From Monocercomonoides exilis (taxonomy: Eukaryota; Preaxostyla; Oxymonadida; Polymastigidae), in NCBI GenBank assembly GCA_001643675.2, contig LSRY02000004.1:2031501-2095500 (forward strand): DNA of 64,000 nt, read 5' to 3'. The translations under genes and the position numbers were made by a program. Numbering within the stretch: the stretch's first letter is position 1; each line of letters starts with the position of its first letter. The notes below the pieces were generated by a model. That model did no database searches. It worked only from the letters and a program-made list of their open reading frames with translations, and was not told where the DNA came from. Below, one piece after another: positions 1-11,318 of this stretch.

Positions 1-1304
1 GCAGATCTCCCTTCAAATATTAATCTCACAAACTCCACACAACAAAATTCTATTCTTTTAACTTCATTTAGCTTTTGCCTCTCTTCTCTTTCTCTTTTTC
101 TTTCTCTTTCTCTTTCTGACCTTCCTTGAATCCTCAACACATACAATATATTATGCATCGGCTCCCGTATTTGCTTCGGTTGTATTCCCCCACACATGTT
201 CCGTCCTGCACATTCCACAGCCTGATAATCGTCCCCTGAATGGTCCCAATTCATAAATGTGCAACAATGTCGCAATAATTATAAAAATCAGAATCAGAAT
301 TGAAATTGAAATTAAAATTAAAATTAAAATTAAAATTGGAATCAGAATTAGAATCAGAATTTAAATGATCAATATCAAATATGTGCTTTTCCAAATATGA
401 CATCAACTTGTTTCCTTTTCCTCCAAACCTTTTGTCCAGCTGTAGCAAGCAGCTCTCCATCTTTTGAAAGACTTAATGCAGCAACTGGTCCATGATTGTG
501 TGCTTTGAATGTTCTGTTATCGTTTATATTCGTATTTCTACTTATTCGCACCTCCATCGGCTTTCCACTTGAATCATCCGTACTGCTGCTTCCAATATTA
601 TCAGACCCTTCAATGCACGATGTCTTATAACCAATATTTATTAATGCCACATCTCCTTCAGTCGATGGGAGTGAAATAGCAAGCCAGCAAGGCGAGTTTT
701 TGTCGATAGCATTAGACCTTGATAACATTGGCCCAAGTGCTGTGTTTTGTGCTGTAAATGGAATGTGGTTTTTGTAATCGTCAGCTAAATTTATATTAAA
801 ATAATAATAATAAAGAAATGCATTTTCATAGATTGAATGTTTTTTCTCATACAAAAGTTAAATCTAGAAAGATATTTGCCATTAAGATTGAACACAGCCA
901 CATAATCTTCATGAAACACCACAATGCGCTCCTTGTTCAAAGCGATATGCACAGGTTTATCCTTAATATTCATAATTACTATAAATTCTTTTATTACATA
1001 TGAATAGGTTTTTATCTTAAATTTAGTTGTTGAATCATTCACTGTTTGAGTGCAATAGCCAATAACACCGCTGTCCACGCAATGTGCAACACATAACACA
1101 ATCTCTTGAGAATCATTAGAATTATTTTCAGCTATCGGAAAACTTCTTCTCCAAATAAATAAATGTGTGCAAACATGAATAAAACTTGTCTTTAGTGAAA
1201 ATGTCGCGTACAACAATTTTTTCCGTTTCAAATGTTAATATCCTAGAAGTAAATGCTCTATAACTCCAACTTGTTGGTCGTATCTTTTCAATTTTCGAGC
1301 ACAT
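1..1304 (-). CDS. PROPPIN (Atg18/WIPI-like) copy, 3' part outside the window
   Basis: This is the mirror image of the first four exons of the complete gene at 5095-7648. By symmetry its exons are 1304-1186, 1145-853, 784-429 and 235-145, after which the window ends inside the fourth intron. The visible part encodes beta-propeller blades, including the segments KPVHIALNKERIVVFHEDY and HGPVAALSLSKDGELLATAG that align with mid-propeller blades of the family. No substitution or frameshift was seen relative to the right copy. Whether the last two exons exist to the left cannot be seen, so it may be a full second gene, a truncated copy or an assembly fold-back. Confidence 0.75.
284..363. repeat. 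AATTTT/GAATCA intron minisatellite, left copy
   Basis: Irregular tandem units of ATTAAA/ATTGAA and AATCAG type fill the third PROPPIN intron. The identical tract occurs at 6036-6115 in the other arm; equal unit counts in such unstable DNA point to very recent duplication or gene conversion, or to an assembly artefact. Confidence 0.8.
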
Positions 1305-1866
1305 TGTCAGCCTTTAAAAAATGAATTTTAACTCTATTCGTAAATTGTTTAAATTTGTGTTTTTATTTTTTATAAGTAAATTTATGTGCAAACTATATAT
1401 ATGTTCGTTGTGAGATGTAAAGTATATGTCAATACCCAACCAACCAACGAAAAAAAAAAGATGAGGATCAAGCACCTATTATTTTTTTCAGCATGCAGGA
1501 GACGTCATATTAATCCAGCAATTCTCCTTCAAAATTCATTCTATCAATCATTTTTCAAATTTTTACAGATTTTCCTCTGCCTTTGAAGTGCTTTGAGCTT
1601 TGTTTCTTTTGACTTTTTTTATTCCCTGGCCTGGATTTAATGATTTGGCAAAAATGGCTTTTAAGAGTTAATTATTTGTTTATTGTTTCTGTTATTTCTT
1701 AATTCGCATATCCATCTTCTATATTTTATGTTTTGCATGGTGTTGAATGGATCTTTATTTAGAACGATTTGAAAAATCGTTTTTTTGTTTTAATGAAATA
1801 AAATTATTTATGGGGGATTTAATTTTTATAATGGGTTCTATTAAATTTTTCATATGAATTTTTTTG

Positions 1867-4196
1867 ATGGAATCTTTGAACAAAGGTTTGCCTTTTTATT
1901 TTTCTTTTAATTTGTTTTATTTATTTTATTGTTAAAATTTTTAATCATTCGTTTTTTGCGTGTTTAAAAGATGTTAATAATCTTTGCAGCAGTGAGATAA
2001 CTTCTTATTTCAAGAAGATATTTATTTCATCATATCAAATTGTACAAAATGAAAATGCAGTTGAAAAAATCATTCAAAAGTTCAATGAATCTTTATCTCT
2101 CACAACGGATGAACAAATAGCAAACAGTGATTCTGAAACAATTGATAATTTAACAGATTGCTTAAACTGTTTTTGTTGTTGGGCAGATCAGCAAAGGTTA
2201 TAATTTCTCATTTGATCTTTTATGGATGAATAATATTTTGATTCTTTTCGTCTGTTATTTCTTTCAAATCAATATTCAGATTAACTGTTGGAGTGAACAT
2301 TGGAGAAATTATAAAAAAAGAAATACAACGAATTATCATTTCAGTAATGAACAATAAAAGAAAAGAAAATGAACCTCCGTTGTCATTTTCTTCAACTTCT
2401 TCATCTTCATTGTTGAATAATCCAGTAACTTGTTATCATGAATCATCTCTTCTTTCACCTACTGCAGTGGAAATGTTCAAAAAACATGAAAAGGAACAAC
2501 CACCACTTATCGATAAATCAACTTGTTCATCCAGGCACAATCAACTTCAAATAGATTCTTCTTTGAAGAGAAAGTGGGATGTTCCAAAATCTCAAAGAAA
2601 TATAGAAATGGAGAATCCTTTTAACTGTTTTCTGGAAATTCGAGGAAAAATTAAAGAAATGTTATTCACTCAACTTGGAAGCAGATATTTTCAAAAATGT
2701 TTATGTTCGCTAAAATGCTCAGCTATTGGAGGAAAAAGGAAACAGTTATTGAACATGAAATATCAGGATAATTTCGAAAATGACAAAAATTCAGATGAGT
2801 TCAAATTAGAACAAGCTATTTCAATGAGCATCGATGAAATCAAAGATGAGCTTAATGAACTTTGTATAAATCAGTTTGGGAATTATGCCATTCAGGAAAT
2901 CTGGCAAAATTGCTCTTTTCATAATAAAGAAAAAATACTTTCTCTGCTGGAGGAGCACTTGATAAAGTTGAGTTGTGACGAACATGGGTCCAGAGTTGTC
3001 CAAAGGATAGTTGAAGACTCGGAGCATTCATTACGTTTATGGATCGGGAAAAGAATTATTCCAGATTATTTTAACATTTTGCTTAACAATAATGGGGTGT
3101 ATGTTGCATTGAGCATTGCGGAAACGTGGAGTGAAGAAGAAAAAGAACCTGCAATTCGGACGGTCTGTTTTCATATAAAGGAGATCTTGGAAGATCAATG
3201 TGGATTCGCAATAGTGCAAAAGTTAATTCAGCTGTCTTCTCCAAAGCAAAAATGCCAAATTATCACCTCAGTTCTTCCTCAAATAAACGTTGTGGATGTG
3301 GCAAAAGATAACAGGAAAAACTGTTTATTAGCGGAATTTTTGATGTTGAAAGGTGATAAAAAAGACATGTGTGATTTCTTTTTATTAGAAATTAATTTCT
3401 GCATTATTGTTTTTTTTTGACTTTTAGTTACAGATACACAAGAGAAAAAATAATATCTTCTCTTTTGCCAAATTTTTTGGAGTTGTGCTTCAACGAAGAA
3501 TCTTTTGTTCTAATGGAAATTGTTGTTTTGAAATCCGATAAGAAAAACAGACTTCGAATAATTACACAATTGAAGAGAACAAACTCCTTTCTGCATTTAT
3601 TACAAAACCCTTTTGGATACAACATTTATTTGGAATTGTTGTTGTTTTGTGACAATAATACCGCAAAAAGAATATACAAAGACACTTTATCAGAAGCAAA
3701 AGGAGACATTGTAGAGGAATTACAACAAATATTGATATTTATTGAAAAAGTGATTGAAACAAAAACCTCTGGACACAATCAAATATTTGATAATATTACA
3801 AAAAATATGTTAGCTTCACACAAGAGAAGATTACAAAATCACCGTTACTTCAATACAAGATCATCAATCAAAATAAATAGATCACTTTTGCAAAAAAATA
3901 TAACCAGTTCGGACTCTTTCTCAAAGAATAAACTAACTCTTTTTTCATTTGATTCTATCGAAAAAACGCCATCTTCAATACCAATTTTACCTCCCCCTCC
4001 CCCTCCACCTCCTCCATTGCTTTTTTTTCATCAACCTTTATCATCATCAACATTGCCTCCACCACCTTCAATTATCCAGAAGTCCCAAAATGTCAAAATA
4101 GTTAAAACTTCTGTTAATCTTCTTCATCTTCCACCACCACCTCCTCCTCCTCAACATTTGATTTTCAAAAAAGAAATAACAAATTTTAAACAATGA
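1867..4196 (+). CDS. Pumilio/PUF-repeat RNA-binding protein with proline-rich tail
   Basis: Predicted to bind specific sequences in mRNA 3'UTRs and control translation or decay in the cytoplasm. Joining exons 1867-1885, 1971-2196, 2280-3368 and 3428-4196 gives an uninterrupted frame of about 700 residues with GT..AG introns of 59-85 bp. Eight degenerate PUF helices are visible, for example LGSRYFQKCL, FGNYAIQEIW, HGSRVVQRIVE, NNGVYVALSI, CGFAIVQKLI and FGYNIYLELLL. The N-terminal 200 residues are Ser-rich. The C-terminus carries several runs of 5-9 prolines, unusual for PUF proteins and suggestive of an SH3 or profilin ligand (inference). The first exon, starting MESLNK, is chosen only because its phase fits and is the least certain part. 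The gene sits alone in the spacer of the inverted repeat. Confidence 0.82.
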
Positions 4197-4737
4197 AAGA
4201 AATTTATCTTCATTTCAACTTGTTTTAAATGTGAATTTTTTTTCTTATTGTTCTTTTTTTTTTTCTTATAGATAATTAACTTAAATTGAAAAATGATTTT
4301 TGTTTCATCATTAAAAATTGCTTTTGTAATTCCATTAAATTTGAATTCATACAAACATTTCCCCTCAAATTTATTTTATTTTTTTTACATAAATTTAAAA
4401 GAAACATTTTTGCTTCTTTAACATTTATTCTGTTTTTCACAATAAAATATGATATTTTTATGGAATATAAATCATTTGAAATTTCAACAAATTTCAGCGA
4501 ATTTTTTCAAAATATAACAGTATTTTATTTTGCAACTTAAAATAGATATTAATTATTCCGAACCCATAATATAAATTATAAAAACCATAAATAATAAAAA
4601 TTCAACAAAAATACAAACAATAATTTGACCACCACAAAAAAGAAAAATGTCAAATGAACATAAGGAAAAATTAATAAACAAAACACTCTTTTCAAATCTT
4701 TTGATTAGAAGAAATATCATCAATTGCAGAATTAAGG

Positions 4738-6398
4738 AAAGCCATTTTTGCCAAATCATTAAATCCAGGCCAGGGAATAAAAAAAGTCAAAAGAAACAAA
4801 GCTCAAAGCACTTCAAAGGCAGAGGAAAATCTGTAAAAATTTGAAAAATGATTGATAGAATGAATTTTGAAGGAGAATTGCTGGATTAATATGACGTCTC
4901 CTGCATGCTGAAAAAAATAATAGGTGCTTGATCCTCATCTTTTTTTTTTCGTTGGTTGGTTGGGTATTGACATATACTTTACATCTCACAACGAACATAT
5001 ATATAGTTTGCACATAAATTTACTTATAAAAAATAAAAACACAAATTTAAACAATTTACGAATAGAGTTAAAATTCATTTTTTAAAGGCTGACAATGTGC
5101 TCGAAAATTGAAAAGATACGACCAACAAGTTGGAGTTATAGAGCATTTACTTCTAGGATATTAACATTTGAAACGGAAAAAATTGTTGTACGCGACATTT
5201 TCACTAAAGACAAGTTTTATTCATGTTTGCACACATTTATTTATTTGGAGAAGAAGTTTTCCGATAGCTGAAAATAATTCTAATGATTCTCAAGAGATTG
5301 TGTTATGTGTTGCACATTGCGTGGACAGCGGTGTTATTGGCTATTGCACTCAAACAGTGAATGATTCAACAACTAAATTTAAGATAAAAACCTATTCATA
5401 TGTAATAAAAGAATTTATAGTAATTATGAATATTAAGGATAAACCTGTGCATATCGCTTTGAACAAGGAGCGCATTGTGGTGTTTCATGAAGATTATGTG
5501 GCTGTGTTCAATCTTAATGGCAAATATCTTTCTAGATTTAACTTTTGTATGAGAAAAAACATTCAATCTATGAAAATGCATTTCTTTATTATTATTATTT
5601 TAATATAAATTTAGCTGACGATTACAAAAACCACATTCCATTTACAGCACAAAACACAGCACTTGGGCCAATGTTATCAAGGTCTAATGCTATCGACAAA
5701 AACTCGCCTTGCTGGCTTGCTATTTCACTCCCATCGACTGAAGGAGATGTGGCATTAATAAATATTGGTTATAAGACATCGTGCATTGAAGGGTCTGATA
5801 ATATTGGAAGCAGCAGTACGGATGATTCAAGTGGAAAGCCGATGGAGGTGCGAATAAGTAGAAATACGAATATAAACGATAACAGAACATTCAAAGCACA
5901 CAATCATGGACCAGTTGCTGCATTAAGTCTTTCAAAAGATGGAGAGCTGCTTGCTACAGCTGGACAAAAGGTTTGGAGGAAAAGGAAACAAGTTGATGTC
6001 ATATTTGGAAAAGCACATATTTGATATTGATCATTTAAATTCTGATTCTAATTCTGATTCCAATTTTAATTTTAATTTTAATTTCAATTTCAATTTCAAT
6101 TCTGATTCTGATTTTTATAATTATTGCGACATTGTTGCACATTTATGAATTGGGACCATTCAGGGGACGATTATCAGGCTGTGGAATGTGCAGGACGGAA
6201 CATGTGTGGGGGAATACAACCGAAGCAAATACGGGAGCCGATGCATAATATATTGTATGTGTTGAGGATTCAAGGAAGGTCAGAAAGAGAAAGAGAAAGA
6301 AAAAGAGAAAGAGAAGAGAGGCAAAAGCTAAATGAAGTTAAAAGAATAGAATTTTGTTGTGTGGAGTTTGTGAGATTAATATTTGAAGGGAGATCTGC
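4738..6398. repeat. Right arm of the perfect inverted repeat
   Basis: Reverse complement of 1-1661. It contains the 5' flank and first four exons of the complete PROPPIN gene and ends inside that gene's fourth intron, which is not a natural gene or element boundary. No terminal repeats or target duplication mark the junctions at 1661/1662 and 4737/4738. Confidence 0.95.
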
Positions 6399-7648
6399 TG
6401 GATAAGTGAAGATGGAAATATTTATCGAGTGGGCAGATGATTTTTTTTATTGGGGAGTCTTTTTTTCTTTTCTTTTTCTTTTCTTTTTCTTTTCTTTTCT
6501 TATTTATTTATTTATTTATTTATGTAACTCCTTCATTTTGTTGCTTGTGGCTGGACGTTTACTGTTCATTGTGTGTGTGTTGGGATTGTGTGATGTTTGC
6601 GTGATGTTTGCGTGATGTTTGTGGCTGTTGCTGGTTGGGACAGCTGTGGCGATTTCAGTTGAAAGCAATGTCATATCGGCATTTGGGAAAAGTGGGACGC
6701 TGCACATCTGGAGGATTCCCAAGACCGAAGAAATATCATCATCATCATCATCATCATCTTCTTCTTCTTCTTCTTCTTCTTCTTCTTCATCTTCTTCACC
6801 ATCTTCTTCATCTTCATCTTCAAGGGACAGAGAAGAAGATTTGCAGGATTTGAAGGCATTGTCAGAAGCAGAATGCAAGAAGAAAGAGGGGAACAAGGAT
6901 GAAGGGCGGGAAGAAGAGAGAACAGAAAAGAAAGGGCTGTTTTCATCTCTGTTTGGATGGTTTCGAAAGCCAGCTGAAAGTGAATCATCATCATCATCAT
7001 CGACATCATCATCATCATCATCATCATCATTGCTGTTGCCATCATCATCGCCGCGGATGCTGTTTGGGCAGCAGCAGGAGTCAGAGATGCACGAAGTGTT
7101 CCACATGGAGGACAGCCGGCTGAAGTTGGGGAAGGAGAAGGCAGGGCTGTTTGGGACAGTCGGGTTTGCAGAAGACGCAGAAGGGAAAGAACGCTTGCTG
7201 GTATGTATCTTTTTTTTATTTTTGAAAGTGAAAGAGAGAGAGAGAAAGAGAGAGAGGAATTGAATCTTTGGAAGAATTTGATTTGTTGCATATATTTTGT
7301 AGGGGGGGGAGATGTTTGCTGTGGGGATTATGAATGAAATCTATTGAATTTATATTTTCTTTTTTCTTTTTCTTTCTTTTTTTGATAATGTTTATTTGGG
7401 GCTTGGGATCTGTTGTGATTGGCGGGTGACGGATGCAGCTGACACACAGCGGAGGAAGGGTGTTTGTGTTTGGGTGCGAGGGAGAGGGAGAGAGAGAAGG
7501 AGAGAAAGAGAAAGAGAAAGAGGGAGAGAAAGAAAAAGAAGGAGAAGGAGAGAGAAAAGGAGAAGGGGTGAAAGGGAAGTGGGCGTGCTTGGGGTGTCTG
7601 GAGCTGGAGGCGCAGAAGGAGGACTGGAAGGAAGTGTGCGAGGGATAA
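5095..7648 (+). CDS. PROPPIN family WD-repeat protein (Atg18/WIPI-like)
   Basis: Seven-bladed propellers of this family bind PI3P or PI(3,5)P2 on autophagic and endosomal membranes. Exons 5095-5213, 5254-5546, 5615-5970, 6164-6254, 6644-7200 and 7439-7648 join in phase to about 541 residues. Diagnostic segments are HGPVAALSLSKDGELLATAG followed by KGTIIRLWNVQDGT, then SVESNVISAFGKSGTLHIW, equivalent to the S-DKGTVHIF blade of WIPI proteins. At the place of the lipid-binding F/L-R-R-G motif this protein reads EYNRSKYGSR, so canonical phosphoinositide binding is doubtful. Blade 6 carries a poly-Ser insert (about 6736-6825) and the tail is Glu/Lys/Gly rich. The first exon is weakly supported and blade 1 is not clear. 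The 389-bp intron 6255-6643 contains the arm boundary. Confidence 0.8.
6036..6115. repeat. AATTTT/GATTCT intron minisatellite, right copy
   Basis: Third PROPPIN intron; exact mirror of 284-363. Units of AATTTT/AATTTC are flanked by TCTGAT units. Confidence 0.8.
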
Positions 7649-7664
7649 AGGCAATTAAGATGAT

Positions 7665-7790
7665 AAAGACGATAAAAGTGAATAAAAGTGAATAAAAGTG
7701 AATAAAAGTGAATAAAAGATGATAAAGATGATAAAGATGATAAAGATGATAAAAGATGATAAAAGATGATAAAAGTGAATGAAAGAGAAT
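7665..7790. repeat. Tandem AATAAAAGTG and GATAAAGAT repeats
   Basis: About five decamers AATAAAAGTG are followed by nonamer/dodecamer GATAAAGAT and GATAAAAGAT units, just after the PROPPIN stop codon and so probably in the 3'UTR. The rest of 7791-8375 is AT-rich without a recognisable gene. Confidence 0.7.
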
Positions 7791-8375
7791 GAAATGAGGA
7801 AAGGAGATGGTGGAGAAGAGGAGACACTTTGGAATTGTTTCTGATCTGTTCCATCTGCCATCTTTTGGCTGGGGATTGCTCCTTTCAATTTGGCAGGGTG
7901 TGCCTTCACACAGGAAGGGAAGGGAAGGAAAAGAAGGAAAAGAAGGGAAGGGAAGGGAATAAAAGATAAATCAAGAGCCAGACATCATTTTTTTTTTGGG
8001 AATCTGAAATTTTATTGTTGGAGTTTGCAGATGACGATGATAAATGAATAATCAAAAAGAAAAAATGGTTGTATGTTTGATTTTCTTGTTGAAGCATTAT
8101 TATCATATTTACATCGTTTCTTTCTTTCTTGTTTGTTATTATTTGAGATTTGGATTGCTTTTTTTGTCAATTTTTGCATTTTGTATTCATTTTTTGAAAT
8201 GATTCAAACAAAAAATAAAAATAAAAATATAGTTTATGAAAATTATCAATTTATTTTTGTGAATTTTCAAAAAGTTATCAAAACGCAAAACATTGATGAT
8301 TCAATTGAAAAAAGACGTTGTCTTTACCTTTAAAGATACAATCATAAATATTAAATACAAAGTGATTATTAATTA

Positions 8376-10044
8376 TCACAGCCTTGCGATGGCCCTTGGA
8401 GTTTTCCTCACTTCCATCACTTCGTCGGACAAAGGCGTAAGAGAATCAACAAACAGCATCTGAAGCTAAACGAAATGGACATATTATTATTTTCAAAAGA
8501 CCACATATTCAAACACATTTCACAAAAAAATTGTTAATTTTCTCAATCAAAAATGGTTGTCGAACAAAAAGTGTGAATTTCTCATTTCCAATAGACAAGG
8601 AAAAAAAAAGAGAGAGAAAGAGAAAGAGAGAGAGGGGGGAGATTGATTTCAAGACACACCTTTTTACCGTATTTTTTAAATCTTTCTTTGCTGTGCCTCA
8701 GAGAATTGATTGTCTTTCCTATTTCAGGCAGCTTCATGTACTGGGTAGATGTTGACGGGTCGAGCATTAGCAGTGCAACATTCTCCTGTTCAAAGAATAA
8801 TTAATGTTGAAATTTATTTTTATTAATAAAAACACCATAACATTGAAAAGTTAAGAAACGAATATTTTTTATTTGGATGAGAAAATAAAAGATAAAACAA
8901 AGCAATGCATACAACAGAGCATCTATCAACGCCTATAACAGTCTTTGAATGTCCTTCCATTTGAAAGAAGACTGGCGAACAAAAAGTTTCTTGCAAAATG
9001 AGAGATGAATCAGTTGAAGATTGAGGTAAAGAAGAAGAAGAAGAAGAAGAAGAAGATAACGATGTTGATAATGTTGATGATGGAGATGTCGAAGAAGAAG
9101 CCGTGGAAGAAGAATGCATTTCTGCCTTTTCAAACGGAGCACCTCCTTTGTGATGAGTTTTTCTGTCTGCTTCATCGGAAGCATCTCCCTGCCTATCAAA
9201 ATAATCCAAAAGCCATTTAAAAGCAGCGTCAGAAGAAGATTGGCATTCAACAATCTTGGCTCTGATAAATGAAACAGAAATAATTATCAGCAGTTCTTTT
9301 TTAATAAAAAGCAAACGAAATACGTAGTGAAGAAAGAAATGTATAGACTTCGACTGCTCCGATAAACTTTTTTGACCCAACAAGCTAAGTCATTGTTCAA
9401 TAAAATAAACAATATTTCTTTTAAATAATTTTTATAACAGTCCCAAACTTTTCCTTTATAATAAGCTGCACCTTCTGGATCAAAACCTCTTAATAAATAA
9501 ATAAATAGCACAAAATTAAAACGGAACTTAAAACAAACCGTTTCCATGCTTCTTCTATTCTTTCCTGTATGCAATGGATTGATGGAATTCCAAATATTCC
9601 AACTATTTAAAAAGCTTTCTTTCAGATTTTTAAAAATTCAAACATACGTGTCGCAAGATTATCACAAATTGATGGAACATTCATCAGAGATGACATAAGC
9701 ATTTGCGTATTTCGGTATCCGCATCCCCAACTATGGTCATAATCTCCAACAGGATGATAATCTTTTGATATTTCAAGGTAAAATGTTTTGTTTTTGTAAT
9801 AAAATGTTTTTTTCGAATATGGATAATCAAACCTATTTCATGGCACAATCGCATGATCCCATGCTTTTTTCTCTCCGGTAATTTTTGTAAATATCGATGA
9901 ATATGAGATATTATCGAGGAAACATAAAATCCATTTTCTATCAACTGTCAATAGCATATTTTTTAACAAGTCAATCTTATCATCCAAAAATCAAATAACT
10001 TTTTTCTTTCTTCAAACTTCTGTCAATTCTTCATCTTTTTTCAT
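8376..10044 (-). CDS. C78-family cysteine peptidase, ZUFSP/UFSP-like
   Basis: Peptidase C78 enzymes remove UFM1 or, in ZUFSP/ZUP1, cleave K63-linked ubiquitin chains. The Cys box SWGCGYRNTQMLMSSL is encoded near 9660-9740, followed by GIPSIHCIQERIEEAWKRGF, closest in memory to ZUFSP. The His box is MEGHSKTVIGVD and the Asp segment LMLDPSTS, so the triad looks complete. The gene has many short introns; the first exon (10044-10018) encodes MKKDEELTE and splices in phase to LIENGFYVSS. A Ser-rich insert with nine consecutive serines lies just before the His box, and there are no N-terminal zinc fingers. The protein ends TPRAIARL. It is convergent with nothing and divergent from VTI1, 124 bp away. 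ZUFSP is favoured over UFSP2 on these motifs. Confidence 0.8.
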
Positions 10045-10168
10045 TTGATCAAAAGCACCATAGCAAAATATTTCTTTATTACTTTCATCTTTTCATTTTC
10101 CGAGTAATTTTTGATTTAATTACCACGAGTGTATTTATTTCAAGATTAAAATATATTATTAATTTGTA

Positions 10169-11180
10169 ATGCCATCACCAACAGCTGAATGGTCGCTTTA
10201 TCTAAAAAGCGCAGATGAACTTTTTTCTCAATGCGATTCTCTTCTTGAAGAATTACCAACGGTTACAGGAGATCAAAAAACCAGATTAGTTTCAGATATT
10301 AACGTCCGACTAAATGAGACGTCTCAACTTGTTTGCAAATTTTGCATCTGAAAAATATTAAAATTCATTTTCTCATTTTCCTTCATAAAAAATCGTTTTG
10401 CAATATTTGCTTATTAACATCTTCTCAAGATTGATTCTATGAATACGTTGTTACCAGAGATGACTGGCCCTCAGCGTGCTGACGCCAATGAAGATCTAAC
10501 TTCTCTAAGAGCTCGTCTTTCTTCATATCGAAGCAGAGTTAGGTTTGTTATATATCATTTCGAGCTATTTTACATCATTATATGTCTGTGCAGGAGAGCA
10601 GCACTGATTGTTGGAGACACACCATCTATGAGGGTTTCATTACTTGGCTCAGATGGAAGAAACAGAGAAGTTGAAGTTTGCATATTATTTTTAACAATTG
10701 GCAATGAATATAAAATGCCTAACAACAACATTGTTTTCTTTTCCCCGTAATTTTATGAAAATTCAAAGCTTGGTGATGTTGAAGGTGTTAGACGAATGAA
10801 GGAATCAACCAGACAACTTGAAGAAGGTACTTCTATGCTGGATGATACAACCAGAGTTTTAAGTGATACAATTGAGGTCGCCAATGGAATTACAACAGAA
10901 TTACAAAAGCAAAGAGAAACTACTAGAAGAATAAGAGGCTATGTGTGTTTTTTTATTTTGTTTTGAAAGATATTTTTTATTTGTTTCATTTATCCATTCA
11001 CGAATACTTGAATTTTTAATGAAGTCTCAAGACATTGATGAAGATCTAGGGCATTCAGCATCTATTATTAGGAGGATGTTGTGTCGTTCAAAAAGAAATA
11101 CTGCGATTGTTATTGGGATTATTGTCGTTATTGTTGTTTTAATAATTATTATTATTGCTTTAATTGTTAAGCATAAATAA
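10169..11180 (+). CDS. VTI1: Qb-SNARE VTI1
   Basis: Tail-anchored SNARE for fusion at the trans-Golgi network, endosomes and vacuole/lysosome. Exons 10169-10330, 10430-10542, 10594-10675, 10769-10942 and 11025-11180 join in phase to 228 residues, the usual VTI1 size. An N-terminal helical domain begins MPSPTAEWSLYLKSADELF. The SNARE motif runs from RRMKESTRQLEEGT through ELQKQRETTRRIRGY to DIDEDLGHSASIIRRML. A hydrophobic anchor of about 23 residues precedes the final KHK. The neighbouring PROPPIN and TM9SF genes also act in endomembrane traffic, but nothing shows co-regulation. Confidence 0.9.
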
Positions 11181-11318
11181 ATATAATCTATTTTATTTTT
11201 TAAACATTAGATTCCTTTCTTTCAATAGAATAAATATTTGCTTTGTGATGCAAACTGATTAAATAATTGTTATAACCATAGTTTAGAAAATAGAAGATCA
11301 ATAATATCTCTAAAAGAG

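Larger units (their letters stand above)
1..1661. repeat. Left arm of a perfect 1.66-kb inverted repeat
   Basis: Positions x and 6399-x are complementary from base 1 to 1661, paired with 4738-6398. Every stretch compared was identical, including intron microsatellites and non-coding DNA. Pairing stops at 1662/4737. The outer end coincides with the window edge, so the arm may continue outside. The arm holds four exons of a PROPPIN gene on the minus strand plus its upstream flank. Confidence 0.95.

Noticed and set aside
6516-7291. Long minus-strand ORFs rich in Asp/Glu and His opposite the PROPPIN exon
   Set aside because: They are antisense reads of TTC/TCA serine repeats in a well-supported exon.
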